Shown piece by piece: positions 9,056 to 18,021 of a stretch of 64,000 nt of DNA. This DNA comes from Senegalimassilia anaerobia JC110. Lineage in GTDB: Bacteria; Actinomycetota; Coriobacteriia; Coriobacteriales; Eggerthellaceae. Positions within the stretch are counted from its first letter, which is position 1; every line of letters begins with the position of its first letter. The position numbers and the translations under genes are program-made. Where the stretch lies: assembly GCF_000236865.1 (NCBI RefSeq), contig NZ_HE611015.1, positions 89,983-153,982 of the forward strand. The letters are read 5' to 3'. The notes beneath the pieces were generated by a model. The model worked only from the letters and a program-made list of their open reading frames with translations. It had not been told where the DNA came from and searched no databases.

Positions 9056-9418
9056 CTATCCCGCAAACCTGCCCAACAAAAAGCCGATGATCACGCATGC
9101 AGCAGCGAAGCAAGCTGAAAGACCCACAAGCCGGGTGTCATGATGCTTGTCTCGGTTGCGCTCTTCCTGCTCCTTGCGTTTTGCGGGGAAGTAGGAGTAG
9201 CCGTCGGTGGTTATGGCTACCACAGTGCCTCGACGATCGTCCGGACGTTTGGCAAGCGCGCCTCGTTCGATCAACTCGCGCTGCAGATCATCGTCGGGAC
9301 GCAACGGGAATGCGCAGCGATAGACCAGCTCGCCGTCGACGGTGCAGGTTGCGCGTTCGTAATCGAGCAAGCGGCCAAGTTCCCGCTCTTGCAGGATGTT
9401 CAATTCGATGGAAGCCAT
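9056..9418 (-). CDS. Small hypothetical protein with C-terminal membrane anchor
   Basis: I do not recognise this 120-residue protein. Residues 1-75 are soluble and end in ITTDGYSYF, which resembles the wing of a winged-helix fold. A charged linker (RKEQEERNRDKHH) follows, then one hydrophobic segment near residues 97-117, so the N-terminus probably lies in the cytoplasm. The ATG has AGAGGAAA in front of it on the minus strand and the gene has a terminator, so it is likely real. Its context (sstT and trigger factor) gives no functional hint. Confidence 0.7.
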   Translation of the reverse strand: MASIELNILQERELGRLLDYERATCTVDGELVYRCAFPLRPDDDLQRELIERGALAKRPDDRRGTVVAITTDGYSYFPAKRKEQEERNRDKHHDTRLVGLSACFAAACVIIGFLLGRFAG

Positions 9419-9671
9419 GATGATTTCCTCTGGTGCGTTGAGTGTGCGTTTTCAGACATAGTTATGATACCCTGAACAGGTTCGTTTTGGTAGGCAAATG
9501 TGGCAAGCGGCGCGGTGGTTTTCCCGCGTCCCATTGCGCGGTCGATGCTTGCGTTTCCGTGGTTCGTTCGTGAACGCGGGAGCTCAGCTTTATCGAGCGG
9601 GTGGAATGTGCCATAATAACAGGTCGGTGCGCTATAGCACCTATGAGCAAGTAACGATGGAGGATAGCTAC

Positions 9672-11054
9672 GTGGAAACTAAAGTTGAGGCTCTTGAGGG
9701 CAACCGCGCGAAGGTGACCATCACCCTCGATGCCAAGGACGTCGACGCCCGTATCAAGAATACGTATAAGGAATTCGCTAACAAGTACAACTTCCCCGGG
9801 TTCCGCAAGGGCAAGGCCCCGCGTCCCATTATCGATAACGCTCTGGGCAAGGACGCCGTCCGCGCTTCCGTCGCCGACGAAGTGGTGAACGGCCTTTCCC
9901 CCATCGCCATCGACGAAAAGGGCCTGTTCCCGATCAGCAAGCCCGAGTTCGCTGAGGAGCCCGGCCTGGTCGAGGACGGCAAGGAGTACTCCTACACCTT
10001 CACCATCGAGTGCAAGCCCGAGGTCGAGCTCGACAGCTACGAGCCCGTCGAGATCGAGCTTCCCGGCGAAGAGGCCACCGATGAGGAGATCGAGGACCAG
10101 ATCGAGCACTTCCGCGAGCATTACTTCACGTTCAAGGATGCCCCGGCCAACACCAAGGTCAAGGTCGACTCCGAGCTGACCATCGCCATGAAGTCCACCG
10201 ACGACAAGGGCGAGGCCATCGAGAGCCTGTCCACCGAGGAGCGCCCCTACACCATGGGCGCCGGCCTTCTGCCCGAGGAGTTCGAGGAGAAGCTGGTGGG
10301 CCTGAAGAAGGGCCAGACCGCAGAGTTCGACCTGGACATGCCGGCCAACCCGCCCGTTCTGCTGCGCGCCCTTAAGGACAAGACTGAGAAGATCCACTTC
10401 GACGTCGAGGTCAAAGCCGTCCGCAAGAAGATTCTCCCCGAGGTCACCGATGAGTGGGTCAAGGAGACCCTGGGCTTCGAGAACGTCGAGGAGCTGCGCA
10501 CGCGCCTGGCTGAGAGCCTGACCGCTCAGAAGAAGTCCATGCTGCCGGGCCTGAAGGAGCGCGCTTGCCTGAACAAGCTCATCGAGCGCATGGATGTCGA
10601 GGTTCCCGCCGCCATGGCCGAGGCTGCTGAGGCCAACCTGCTGCAGGAGCTGTTCCAGCAGCTGCAGGCTTCCGGCATGTCCTTCGACGCCTATCTGCAG
10701 CAGATGGGCCTGAAGGCTGAGAACTTCAAGGACGACATCAAGCTGCAGGCCGCTGACAACGTCAAGCAGGACCTGGCTCTGGACGCTTGGGCCCGTCATT
10801 TCGACATGCAGGTCTCCGATGCCGACGTCACCATGGAATTCGTGAAGTCCGGCGTTGAGGATCCGGCCGCTCTGGAAGAGGATTGGCGCAAGAACGGCCA
10901 GCTGCACATGGTTCGCGAGGGCGTGCTGCGCACGAAGGCTGTCACGGACCTGATGGACAAGGCGGTTGTCACCGAGGTTCAGCCGAAGGCTGCCGACGAG
11001 AAGCCGGCTAAGAAGACCGCCAAGAAGGCTGCCAAGGCCGACGACGCCGAATAG
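9672..11054 (+). CDS. tig: Trigger factor, ribosome-associated chaperone
   Basis: Peptidyl-prolyl isomerase and chaperone that binds near the ribosome exit tunnel. GTG at 9672 is chosen because GGAGG lies eight bases upstream; an in-frame ATG at 9657 overlaps that site. The 460-residue product has the ribosome-binding domain (about 1-115, with the FRKGKAPR signature loop), a central FKBP-type domain (about 150-245) and a helical C-terminal chaperone domain. A Lys/Ala-rich tail (AKKTAKKAAKADD) extends the end beyond the usual 430 residues or so. It precedes clpP-clpX, the usual order. Confidence 0.96.
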   Translation: METKVEALEGNRAKVTITLDAKDVDARIKNTYKEFANKYNFPGFRKGKAPRPIIDNALGKDAVRASVADEVVNGLSPIAIDEKGLFPISKPEFAEEPGLVEDGKEYSYTFTIECKPEVELDSYEPVEIELPGEEATDEEIEDQIEHFREHYFTFKDAPANTKVKVDSELTIAMKSTDDKGEAIESLSTEERPYTMGAGLLPEEFEEKLVGLKKGQTAEFDLDMPANPPVLLRALKDKTEKIHFDVEVKAVRKKILPEVTDEWVKETLGFENVEELRTRLAESLTAQKKSMLPGLKERACLNKLIERMDVEVPAAMAEAAEANLLQELFQQLQASGMSFDAYLQQMGLKAENFKDDIKLQAADNVKQDLALDAWARHFDMQVSDADVTMEFVKSGVEDPAALEEDWRKNGQLHMVREGVLRTKAVTDLMDKAVVTEVQPKAADEKPAKKTAKKAAKADDAE

Positions 11055-11074
11055 CACAAGCTGTCAGCCATTTT

Positions 11075-11126
11075 CAGCCCGCCCAGGAGGTGCGCGCGTG
11101 ATCGTGCGCACGCCTGGGCGGGCTGT
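11075..11126 (+). terminator. Large hairpin between tig and clpP
   Basis: CAGCCCGCCCAGG pairs perfectly with CCTGGGCGGGCTG over 13 bp around a GC-rich inner hairpin. No T run follows, so it may be a weak terminator, an mRNA-stabilising end or an attenuator that partly uncouples clpP from tig. Confidence 0.6.
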
Positions 11127-11236
11127 GGTTACTCCATGAATGCGTCATAGCGCTTGCGCGCGCGGCCATGTTGCCGCACTATAGCTATCAAACCTTTTGG
11201 CCGCTGCGGCGGCTTTTCAAGAGAAGCGAGGCTTAC

Positions 11237-11857
11237 ATGAGTTTCAACCCACATTCTGCTCTGATCCCCTACGTTGTGGAGCAGTCGCCGCGTGGCGAGC
11301 GCAGCTACGATATCTATTCCCGCTTGCTCAACGAGCGCATCATCTTCTTGGGCGAGCAGATCGACGACCAGGTGGCCAACTCCGTGGTCGCGCAGCTGCT
11401 TCATTTGGAGTCGGCCGATCCTGAAAAGGACATCAGCCTCTACATCAACTCCCCGGGCGGCAGCGTGACCGCTGGTCTGGGCATCCTTGATACTATGAAC
11501 TTCATCAAGTGCGATGTTTCCACCATCTGCTTGGGCGAGTGCGCTTCCATGGCAGCCGTGCTGCTGTCTAACGGCGCAAAGGGCAAGCGTCTGTGCCTGC
11601 CCAATTCCATGGTGCTCATCCATCAGCCTTCCGGCGGTGCTCAGGGTCAGCAGACCGAGATCGCCATCGTGGCCGACTTCATGCTGAAAACCCGCCAGCG
11701 CCTGAACAAGATCCTGGCCGATAACACCGGCCAGTCTCTGGACACCATCCAGCGCGACACTGAACGCGACAATTACATGACCGCCGAGCAGGCACTCGAG
11801 TACGGCCTTGTCGACCGTATCGTCACGTCCCGTGCGGCAATGGCCAAATCTGAATAG
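11237..11857 (+). CDS. clpP: ATP-dependent Clp protease proteolytic subunit
   Basis: Serine peptidase that forms the tetradecameric chamber of the ClpXP protease. ATG at 11237 follows GCGAGG; the frame extends upstream without a better start. The 206 residues fit the family. The catalytic triad is readable: Ser in GECASMAA, His in VLIHQPSGG and Asp in [10 protein letters not shown]. It lies 14 bp before clpX, so the two subunits of ClpXP are co-transcribed. Confidence 0.97.
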   Translation: MSFNPHSALIPYVVEQSPRGERSYDIYSRLLNERIIFLGEQIDDQVANSVVAQLLHLESADPEKDISLYINSPGGSVTAGLGILDTMNFIKCDVSTICLGECASMAAVLLSNGAKGKRLCLPNSMVLIHQPSGGAQGQQTEIAIVADFMLKTRQRLNKILADNTGQSLDTIQRDTERDNYMTAEQALEYGLVDRIVTSRAAMAKSE

Positions 11858-11871
11858 GAACGATAATCTCG

Positions 11872-13224
11872 ATGAACGATAGACACGACGATCAATACGC
11901 GGGCAAGGACCCCAAGGACATCGTGTGCGCATTCTGCGGCAAGCATCCGCATCAGGTTGCGGCCATGATCTCGGGCCCGAACGGCATCTATATCTGCGAT
12001 GAGTGCATATCCGTATGCGCCGACGCCATGATGCGCGACCTGGGTTTGCAGGTGCCCGCCATGGGTGAGGCCGGCAACGACAGGGTTGTAGAGGCCCATA
12101 TGGAGCAAGATGCAGCGCCTAGCCCCGAGCTCGTGCTCTCGCAGCTTCCTACGCCCCATGAGCTGTATGCCGAGCTGTCCGAGCATGTGGTGGGGCAGGA
12201 GGCCGCGAAGCGGGCTTTGTCCGTTGCGGTGTATAACCATTACAAGCGCATCAGCCTTGGCGAGCAGGCCAAGGAAGGCGATGTCGAGCTTGCGAAATCG
12301 AACATCATGCTGCTGGGGCCCACGGGCTCAGGCAAAACGCTGCTGGCCCAAACTCTCGCCCGTACGCTGCAGGTTCCGTTCGCCATCGCGGATGCGACCA
12401 CGCTCACCGAAGCCGGCTATGTCGGCGAGGACGTCGAGAACATCCTGCTCAAGCTCATCACGGCAGCTGATTTCAATATCGAGCGAGCCGAGATCGGCAT
12501 CATCTACATCGACGAGATCGACAAGGTGGCCCGTAAGGCCGAGAACCTTTCCATCACGCGCGATGTGTCGGGCGAAGGTGTTCAGCAGGCGCTGCTCAAG
12601 ATCGTCGAGGGGACCGAGGCATCCGTGCCGCCGCAGGGCGGCCGTAAGCATCCTCAGCAGGAGCTTATCCATATCGACACCACCAACATCCTGTTCATCT
12701 TGGGCGGTGCGTTCGTGGGTTTGGCGGACATCATCGCCGAGCGAGTCGGCAAGTCGGGCTTGGGCTTCAATGCCGATATGCCCGAGTCCAAAAAGCACGC
12801 CGATGCCGCGCTGCTGGCGCAGGTTCTGCCCGAGGATTTGAACAAGTTCGGCATGATCCCCGAATTCGTCGGCCGCATCCCGGTCGTCACTAGCTTGTCC
12901 GAGCTTTCCGAGGACGATCTGGTGCGCATTCTGACCGAGCCGAAGAACGCGTTGGTCAAGCAGTACAAGCGCATGTTCGAATTCGAGGAATCCGAACTGA
13001 CGTTTACCGACGAGTCCCTCCGTGCCATCGCGCGCGAGGCCTTGGAGCACGGCACGGGCGCGCGCGGCCTGCGCAGCATCTGCGAGCGCGTGTTGCAAAA
13101 CGTTATGTATGACCTGCCGGAGCACGAAGGTGCTTCGACGGTGGTGGTTCGCGCCACCGATATCACAGGGGAGACCACCCCGGTGATCGCTTCTATTCCC
13201 GAGCAACCGGAGATGAGCGTCTAA
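11872..13224 (+). CDS. clpX: ATP-dependent Clp protease ATP-binding subunit ClpX
   Basis: AAA+ unfoldase that recognises substrates and threads them into ClpP. The 450 residues start with a C4 zinc-binding domain (CAFC near 20 and CDEC near 42). The AAA+ core has Walker [10 protein letters not shown] near 145, Walker B IIYIDEID near 208, and the RKHPQQE stretch that in ClpX precedes the pore and sensor regions. The IGF-type loop that contacts ClpP is hard to pick out by eye. valS begins one base after the stop, so translation is probably coupled. Confidence 0.97.
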   Translation: MNDRHDDQYAGKDPKDIVCAFCGKHPHQVAAMISGPNGIYICDECISVCADAMMRDLGLQVPAMGEAGNDRVVEAHMEQDAAPSPELVLSQLPTPHELYAELSEHVVGQEAAKRALSVAVYNHYKRISLGEQAKEGDVELAKSNIMLLGPTGSGKTLLAQTLARTLQVPFAIADATTLTEAGYVGEDVENILLKLITAADFNIERAEIGIIYIDEIDKVARKAENLSITRDVSGEGVQQALLKIVEGTEASVPPQGGRKHPQQELIHIDTTNILFILGGAFVGLADIIAERVGKSGLGFNADMPESKKHADAALLAQVLPEDLNKFGMIPEFVGRIPVVTSLSELSEDDLVRILTEPKNALVKQYKRMFEFEESELTFTDESLRAIAREALEHGTGARGLRSICERVLQNVMYDLPEHEGASTVVVRATDITGETTPVIASIPEQPEMSV

Positions 13225-13225
13225 C

Positions 13226-15901
13226 ATGGAAGAAATGCCGAAAACCTACGATACCGCCGCCGTTGAGCAGCGCATGCTGGACAAGTGGCTTGAGGGCGAC
13301 TATTACCGTCGCAGCGCCGGCGTCGGCGATTGCACGGTGACCATCCCGCCGCCCAACGTCACGGGCAAGCTGCATATGGGCCACGCTATGGATGACACCA
13401 TCCAGGACACGTTCGTTCGCTTCAACCGCATGCGCGGTCGTTCCACGCGTTGGATCCTGGGAACGGACCACGCTGGCATCGCCACGCAGACCAAGGTGGA
13501 CAAGAAGCTTGCCGCCGAGGGCATCTCGCGCCGCGAGATCGGCCGTGACAAGTTCATCGATGCGTGCTGGGACTGGACCAACGAGTACGGCGGATTCATC
13601 GTCGAGCAGGTCAAGCGCATGGGTTGCTCCGTTGATTTCTCCGACCCGCACTTCACTATGGACGAAGATTACGCCAAGGGCGTGCGCAAGGTGTTCTGCG
13701 ACTGGTATCACGACGACCTGATTTATCGCGGCAAGCGCATCGTGAACTGGTGCCCGCATTGCACCACGGCCATCGCCGATGACGAGGCGGAGTACAAAGA
13801 GGAAGACGGCCACCTGTGGCATTTGCGCTACCCGTTGGTCGAGCCTATCGACGGTCAGGACTACATCGTGGTCGCAACCACCCGTCCGGAAACCATGCTG
13901 GGCGACACAGGCGTTGCCGTATCCCCGAAAGACCATGACAAGGATAAGTTCGTGGGCGCGAAGGTCATGCTGCCCATCATGGATCGCGAGATCCCGATCT
14001 TCTCCGATTTCTACGTCGACGCGGGTTTCGGCTCCGGTTTTGTAAAGGTCACCCCCGCTCATGACCCCAACGACTTCGCCATGGGCGAGCGTCACGGCTT
14101 GGAGAAAATCAACATCTTCGACGAGACGGCGCATGTCGTGGAGGGCTACGGTCAGTTCACCGGCATGAGCCGCGAGGAGTGCCGTGAGGCCGTTGTGGCG
14201 TGGTTCGAGGAGCATGGCCTGCTCGATCATGTAGAGGACCATCATCATTCGGTCATGCACTGCTACCGCTGCGACTCCGCACTGGAACCGTGGCTGTCCG
14301 AGCAGTGGTTCGTGGCCGTCGACAAGCTGAAGGGCCCGGCTACCGAGGCAGTCACCTCCGGCAAGATCAAGTTCCATCCCGAGCGCTGGACGCAGTCCTA
14401 CCTCACCTGGATGGAGAACCTCAAGGACTGGTGCATCTCCCGCCAGCTGTGGTGGGGCCATCGCATTCCCGTGTTCTACTGCGAGGATTGCGGTTGGGAA
14501 GATGCGCTCATGGAAGACACCGACGTGTGCCCGAAGTGCGGCGGCCATCACGTGCGCCAGGACGAGGACGTTTTGGATACCTGGTTCTCCAGCCAGTTGT
14601 GGACCTTCGCTACGCAGGGTTGGCCCGACAACATCGAGCTGTTGAAGGGGCATCATCCCACGGCTGCTTTGTTCACCGCACGCGATATCATCGCGCTGTG
14701 GGTTGCGCGCATGATCATGGCCTCTACCTACTTCCTGGACGAGATCCCGTTCCATGACGTGGTCATCTACGCCACCATCCTGGCCAAGGACGGCACCCGC
14801 ATGTCCAAGTCCAAGGGCAACGGCGTCAACCCCATGGACCTTATCGAGAAGTACGGCGCCGACGCCATGCGCTTCAACCTGCTCACGCTCGTCACCAACA
14901 ACCAGGACGTGCGCTTCGATGCCAACATCGACAAGAAGACCCGCGAGCTCATCGACAGCCCGCGTACCGAGCAGGCGCGTTCGTTCGTCACGAAGATCTG
15001 GAACGCCAGCCGCTTCGTGCTCGGTAACCTGGAGGGCTTCACTCCTGGCGAGCCTGTGGCGCGCACCCAGGCGGATGCGTGGATTTTCAGCCGCCTGGCC
15101 CGCCTGTCCAAGGTTGTCACGGAAGGGATTTCCGCATACCAGTTCGGCGAGGTTGCGCGCGAGCTGCACAACTTCTTCTGGAACGAGTTCTGCGATTGGT
15201 ACATCGAGTTTTCGAAGGCCAGCCTGCGCGCCGAGGGCGAGGAGCGCCTGCAGACGCAGCGCAATCTGGTGTTCGTGCTGGACAACGCGCTTCGCCTGCT
15301 GCATCCGGCCATGCCGTTCGTGACCGAGGCCATCTGGGAGCATCTTCCCAAGGCCGAAGGCGAGAAGCCGGCGCTTATGGTCGCGGCGTGGCCCGAGCCT
15401 GAGACGCTTGCGTCTTGGATCGACCCCGAGGCCGAGCGCGCGGTCGGCATGCTGTGCGGCGTCGTGGGCGCCGTGCGCTCCACGCGTGCCCGCTACGGCA
15501 TCAGCCCCAAGCAGGAGCTTGCGGTCGTGGTGAACGCTCAGCCCGAGAACGTAACCGTGCTCGAGGAACTTTCCTCGCAGATCTCCGTCATGGCACGTGT
15601 GTCCGAGTTCGCGGTCGCCGCAGGCGCGCCCAAGCCCGCTGAGAGCGCGGCCGTGGTGGTCGAGGGCGCCGAGGTGTATAGCGTGCTCACCGGCATGGTC
15701 GATTTCGACGCCGAGCGCACCCGTCTTGCCAAGGAGCAGAAGAAGCTTGCCGGCGATGCCGCCAAGTTCTCCAAGAAGCTGTCCAATCCGGGCTTCTTGG
15801 CAAAGGCTGCTCCCGAGATCGTGGAGAAGGACCGCGCCAAGCTCGCCGAGATCGAGGACCAGTTGGCTCGTGTCGAGGCTCAGCTGGCCGAGCTTGGGTA
15901 G
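13226..15901 (+). CDS. valS: Valyl-tRNA synthetase
   Basis: Class I synthetase that charges tRNA-Val and edits threonine. The 891-residue product shows the HIGH-type motif HMGHA near residue 50, the KMSKS motif MSKSKG near 530 and a coiled-coil Lys/Glu-rich C-terminal arm (about 820-891) that is typical of ValRS. The start could be ATG 13226 or ATG 13235. It is fused by spacing to clpX, an arrangement that ties a tRNA synthetase to the ClpXP transcript. A 716-residue antisense open frame is a shadow of its codon bias. Confidence 0.97.
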   Translation: MEEMPKTYDTAAVEQRMLDKWLEGDYYRRSAGVGDCTVTIPPPNVTGKLHMGHAMDDTIQDTFVRFNRMRGRSTRWILGTDHAGIATQTKVDKKLAAEGISRREIGRDKFIDACWDWTNEYGGFIVEQVKRMGCSVDFSDPHFTMDEDYAKGVRKVFCDWYHDDLIYRGKRIVNWCPHCTTAIADDEAEYKEEDGHLWHLRYPLVEPIDGQDYIVVATTRPETMLGDTGVAVSPKDHDKDKFVGAKVMLPIMDREIPIFSDFYVDAGFGSGFVKVTPAHDPNDFAMGERHGLEKINIFDETAHVVEGYGQFTGMSREECREAVVAWFEEHGLLDHVEDHHHSVMHCYRCDSALEPWLSEQWFVAVDKLKGPATEAVTSGKIKFHPERWTQSYLTWMENLKDWCISRQLWWGHRIPVFYCEDCGWEDALMEDTDVCPKCGGHHVRQDEDVLDTWFSSQLWTFATQGWPDNIELLKGHHPTAALFTARDIIALWVARMIMASTYFLDEIPFHDVVIYATILAKDGTRMSKSKGNGVNPMDLIEKYGADAMRFNLLTLVTNNQDVRFDANIDKKTRELIDSPRTEQARSFVTKIWNASRFVLGNLEGFTPGEPVARTQADAWIFSRLARLSKVVTEGISAYQFGEVARELHNFFWNEFCDWYIEFSKASLRAEGEERLQTQRNLVFVLDNALRLLHPAMPFVTEAIWEHLPKAEGEKPALMVAAWPEPETLASWIDPEAERAVGMLCGVVGAVRSTRARYGISPKQELAVVVNAQPENVTVLEELSSQISVMARVSEFAVAAGAPKPAESAAVVVEGAEVYSVLTGMVDFDAERTRLAKEQKKLAGDAAKFSKKLSNPGFLAKAAPEIVEKDRAKLAEIEDQLARVEAQLAELG

Positions 15902-15936
15902 TTGTGAAGGAATTCGCAGCTAGCGGACCAAATAAC

Positions 15937-15965
15937 TTGCACGATAAGGGCAATGGCGGTATACT
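15937..15965 (+). promoter_or_regulatory. Sigma-70-type promoter of rplS
   Basis: TTGCAC (15937-15942) and TATACT (15960-15965) have the ideal 17-bp spacing, 60 bp upstream of the rplS start. Confidence 0.8.
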
Positions 15966-16024
15966 GTCCAATCGTGTCTTGTGACAAGTAAAGGTTTTAC
16001 TGAACATATAAGAAGGAACAGGCA

Positions 16025-16372
16025 ATGGATATCATTCGCGCAATCGAGCAGCAGCAGATCAAGTCCGATCTCCCCGAATTCCACGTTGGCGACAACGTCA
16101 AGGTTCACTATCGCATCACCGAGGGTAACCGTGAGCGTATCCAGGTGTTCCAGGGCGACGTGATCCGTCGTCACGGTCATGGCGTTCGCGAGACGTTCAC
16201 CGTCCGTAAGATCAGCTTCTCCATCGGCGTTGAGCGTACCTTCCCGGTGCACTCCCCGAAGATCGACAAGATCGAGGTCACCCGTAAGGGCGATGTCCGT
16301 CGCGCCAAGCTGTACTACCTCCGCGACAAGGTGGGCAAGGCCGCCAAGATCAAGGAGAAGTCCTTCCGCTAA
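16025..16372 (+). CDS. rplS: 50S ribosomal protein L19
   Basis: Structural protein of the large ribosomal subunit at the interface with the small subunit. The 115 residues, start ([11 protein letters not shown]) and the [21 protein letters not shown]-like core are typical. ATG follows AAGGAACAGGC. It has its own promoter and terminator. The usual neighbours rpsP, rimM and trmD are absent here. Confidence 0.97.
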   Translation: MDIIRAIEQQQIKSDLPEFHVGDNVKVHYRITEGNRERIQVFQGDVIRRHGHGVRETFTVRKISFSIGVERTFPVHSPKIDKIEVTRKGDVRRAKLYYLRDKVGKAAKIKEKSFR

Positions 16373-16397
16373 GCCGATATTCGGCATATGCGACTTC

Positions 16398-16435
16398 AAG
16401 AACCCCTCATCCGAATGGAGGAGGGGTTCTTTTTG
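16398..16435 (+). terminator. Terminator of rplS
   Basis: AAGAACCCCTC/GAGGGGTTCTT, an 11-bp stem with a 12-base loop, then TTTTT. Confidence 0.92.
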
Positions 16436-16533
16436 ATTCGGAACACGTCTACATTTACTTGCTATCGGATTTGGCTCTATCGGCTGGGATGAAAAGGTCC
16501 GAGAGATTATCGTTCCATACAGGAGAGGAAACC

Positions 16534-17313
16534 ATGGGTCCAACGGTTGCAGAGATCAAATCGAAGCTACAAGCTGCCGATGCTGCTGAGTTTGCTGTTC
16601 TTGAGCGTTCGTTGGTTGCGGATACACGCAAGGGGGTTCTTGCGGCGGTCGAATCGGCTCGAAGGCGGCTTGTCGTCGAGGCTCAGGAAGCTGCGCGCCT
16701 GGAGGGGATGTACGCCTTCCAAAACGATATCGCCCATGGGGGCTTGGTGGTCGGCCTTGATGAGGTTGGGCGCGGTCCGTTGGCGGGTCCGTTGGCGGTG
16801 GGCGCAGTGGTGCTGCCGGATCAGCCGCATATCCCGGGTCTCAATGATTCCAAGCAGGTGAAACCGGAATCGCGCGAGGTCATTGCTGGTCGCATCAAGG
16901 AGATTGCGCTTGCCTGGGCCGTCCAATACGTTTCACCCGAGGATATCGATGCCAATGGGATGACGGCTTCGTTGTTGCATGCGTTTCGGGCTGCCCTTGC
17001 GGAAGTGGAGTCAGCGGGCGTGAAGCCCGACACGGTGCTGCTCGATGGCAATCCATTGCATATGGACCCGCGAGAGGTGAACGTGGTGAAAGGCGACGGG
17101 AAATGCGCATCCATCGCTGCGGCGTCCATTGTGGCGAAGGTCGAGCGAGATGCGCTTATGTGCGAGTATGCCCGGCAGTACCCCGAGTATGATTTCTCGT
17201 CTAACAAAGGATATGCCAGCGCCGCGCATATCCAGGCTATCAAGGACCATGGGCTTTGTCCGATTCACCGGGCTTCCTTTTGCCATGCGTTCACGCAGGA
17301 AAGCTTGTTTTGA
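16534..17313 (+). CDS. rnhB: Ribonuclease HII
   Basis: Endonuclease that cuts the RNA strand of RNA-DNA hybrids and removes misincorporated ribonucleotides. ATG at 16534 follows GGAGAGGAAACC. Of 259 residues the first about 65 are a charged helical extension seen in many Gram-positive-type RNase HII. The catalytic core begins with GLDEVGRGPLAGP (near 72), giving the DEXGRG Asp-Glu pair; a further Asp is in VLLDGNP, and the C-terminal part carries the conserved SNKGY motif. It is followed by a roughly 250-bp spacer with no gene. Confidence 0.95.
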   Translation: MGPTVAEIKSKLQAADAAEFAVLERSLVADTRKGVLAAVESARRRLVVEAQEAARLEGMYAFQNDIAHGGLVVGLDEVGRGPLAGPLAVGAVVLPDQPHIPGLNDSKQVKPESREVIAGRIKEIALAWAVQYVSPEDIDANGMTASLLHAFRAALAEVESAGVKPDTVLLDGNPLHMDPREVNVVKGDGKCASIAAASIVAKVERDALMCEYARQYPEYDFSSNKGYASAAHIQAIKDHGLCPIHRASFCHAFTQESLF

Positions 17314-17562
17314 TCGGCGTCTGCGCAGTGCCTAGGCATTGCGTGCGTGGTTGGGCGGCGGTGAGCGTTGTTCTTAATGGTTGGCATGCTTTGCTCTATC
17401 TGCAGGCCTTATGCGAAGGTGGGGCCTTTGCGTGCCTGTCGCCTGATTTGACATGATTCGATGCGGCTCTGCAAGCTTGCGTGGCGTTATCTGCAAGGTT
17501 CACACAAGGGTTGTGCAAGATGGCGTCGTTAAGGTGGGTCATAGCGAGGAAAGGAGCACGCT
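17314..17562. other. Spacer between rnhB and the yraN-comM-dprA block
   Basis: No gene, RNA or clear promoter seen in about 250 bp. The 5' end of the competence-type operon must start here or just inside it. Confidence 0.4.
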
Positions 17563-18021
17563 ATGGCCGAATCACGCCATGACGATCAACAAGATGAGCA
17601 AAGCGAAAACCAGGCTTCCAAAGACATCGAGGGCGCTGCCAACCAACCCAATATGCATAACAAGCGCCTGGGCCGTTTAGGGGAGGATGTCGCGGCGCGT
17701 TACCTGGTGTCTCGCGGTTATGAGATCATCGCGCGGAACTGGACGTGCCAGGCTGGCGAGGCGGATATCATCGCACGTGATGATGATATCTTGGTGTTCG
17801 CCGAGGTGAAGACGCGATCGAGTACCGAGAAAGGCTTTCCCAGCGAAGCCGTCGACAGCAAAAAGCGTGGGAAGTATCTCAAGATCGCCGAGCTTTTCAC
17901 AAGCAGATACGATGCTGAAGACCTGCAGGTTCGTTTCGATGTCATGTCGTTGGTCGTCACCGACAACGCGCACGCCACTATCCGTCATTACATCAACGCC
18001 TTCGGGGCCGAGTCGCTATGA
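17563..18021 (+). CDS. yraN: UPF0102 (YraN) family protein
   Basis: YraN proteins have a restriction-endonuclease-like fold; their function is not established, though they are commonly beside comM and dprA as here. The 152 residues have a hydrophilic 30-residue N-terminal extension, then the family core RLGRLGEDVAARYL, GEADIIARD and VFAEVKTR, which contain the Asp, Glu and Lys expected at a nuclease-like site. ATG follows AAAGGAG. The stop overlaps the comM start by four bases (ATGA). Confidence 0.92.
   Translation: MAESRHDDQQDEQSENQASKDIEGAANQPNMHNKRLGRLGEDVAARYLVSRGYEIIARNWTCQAGEADIIARDDDILVFAEVKTRSSTEKGFPSEAVDSKKRGKYLKIAELFTSRYDAEDLQVRFDVMSLVVTDNAHATIRHYINAFGAESL

Noticed and set aside
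13193-15343. 716-residue open frame antisense to valS (also 9462-11057 opposite tig, 553-2058 opposite argS, 42869-44287 opposite dnaG, 30470-31750 opposite ackA)
   Set aside because: These mirror real genes of high GC and biased codons that leave few stops on the other strand. Composition is low-complexity (His/Val/Gly/Leu) and there are no motifs or ribosome-binding sites.
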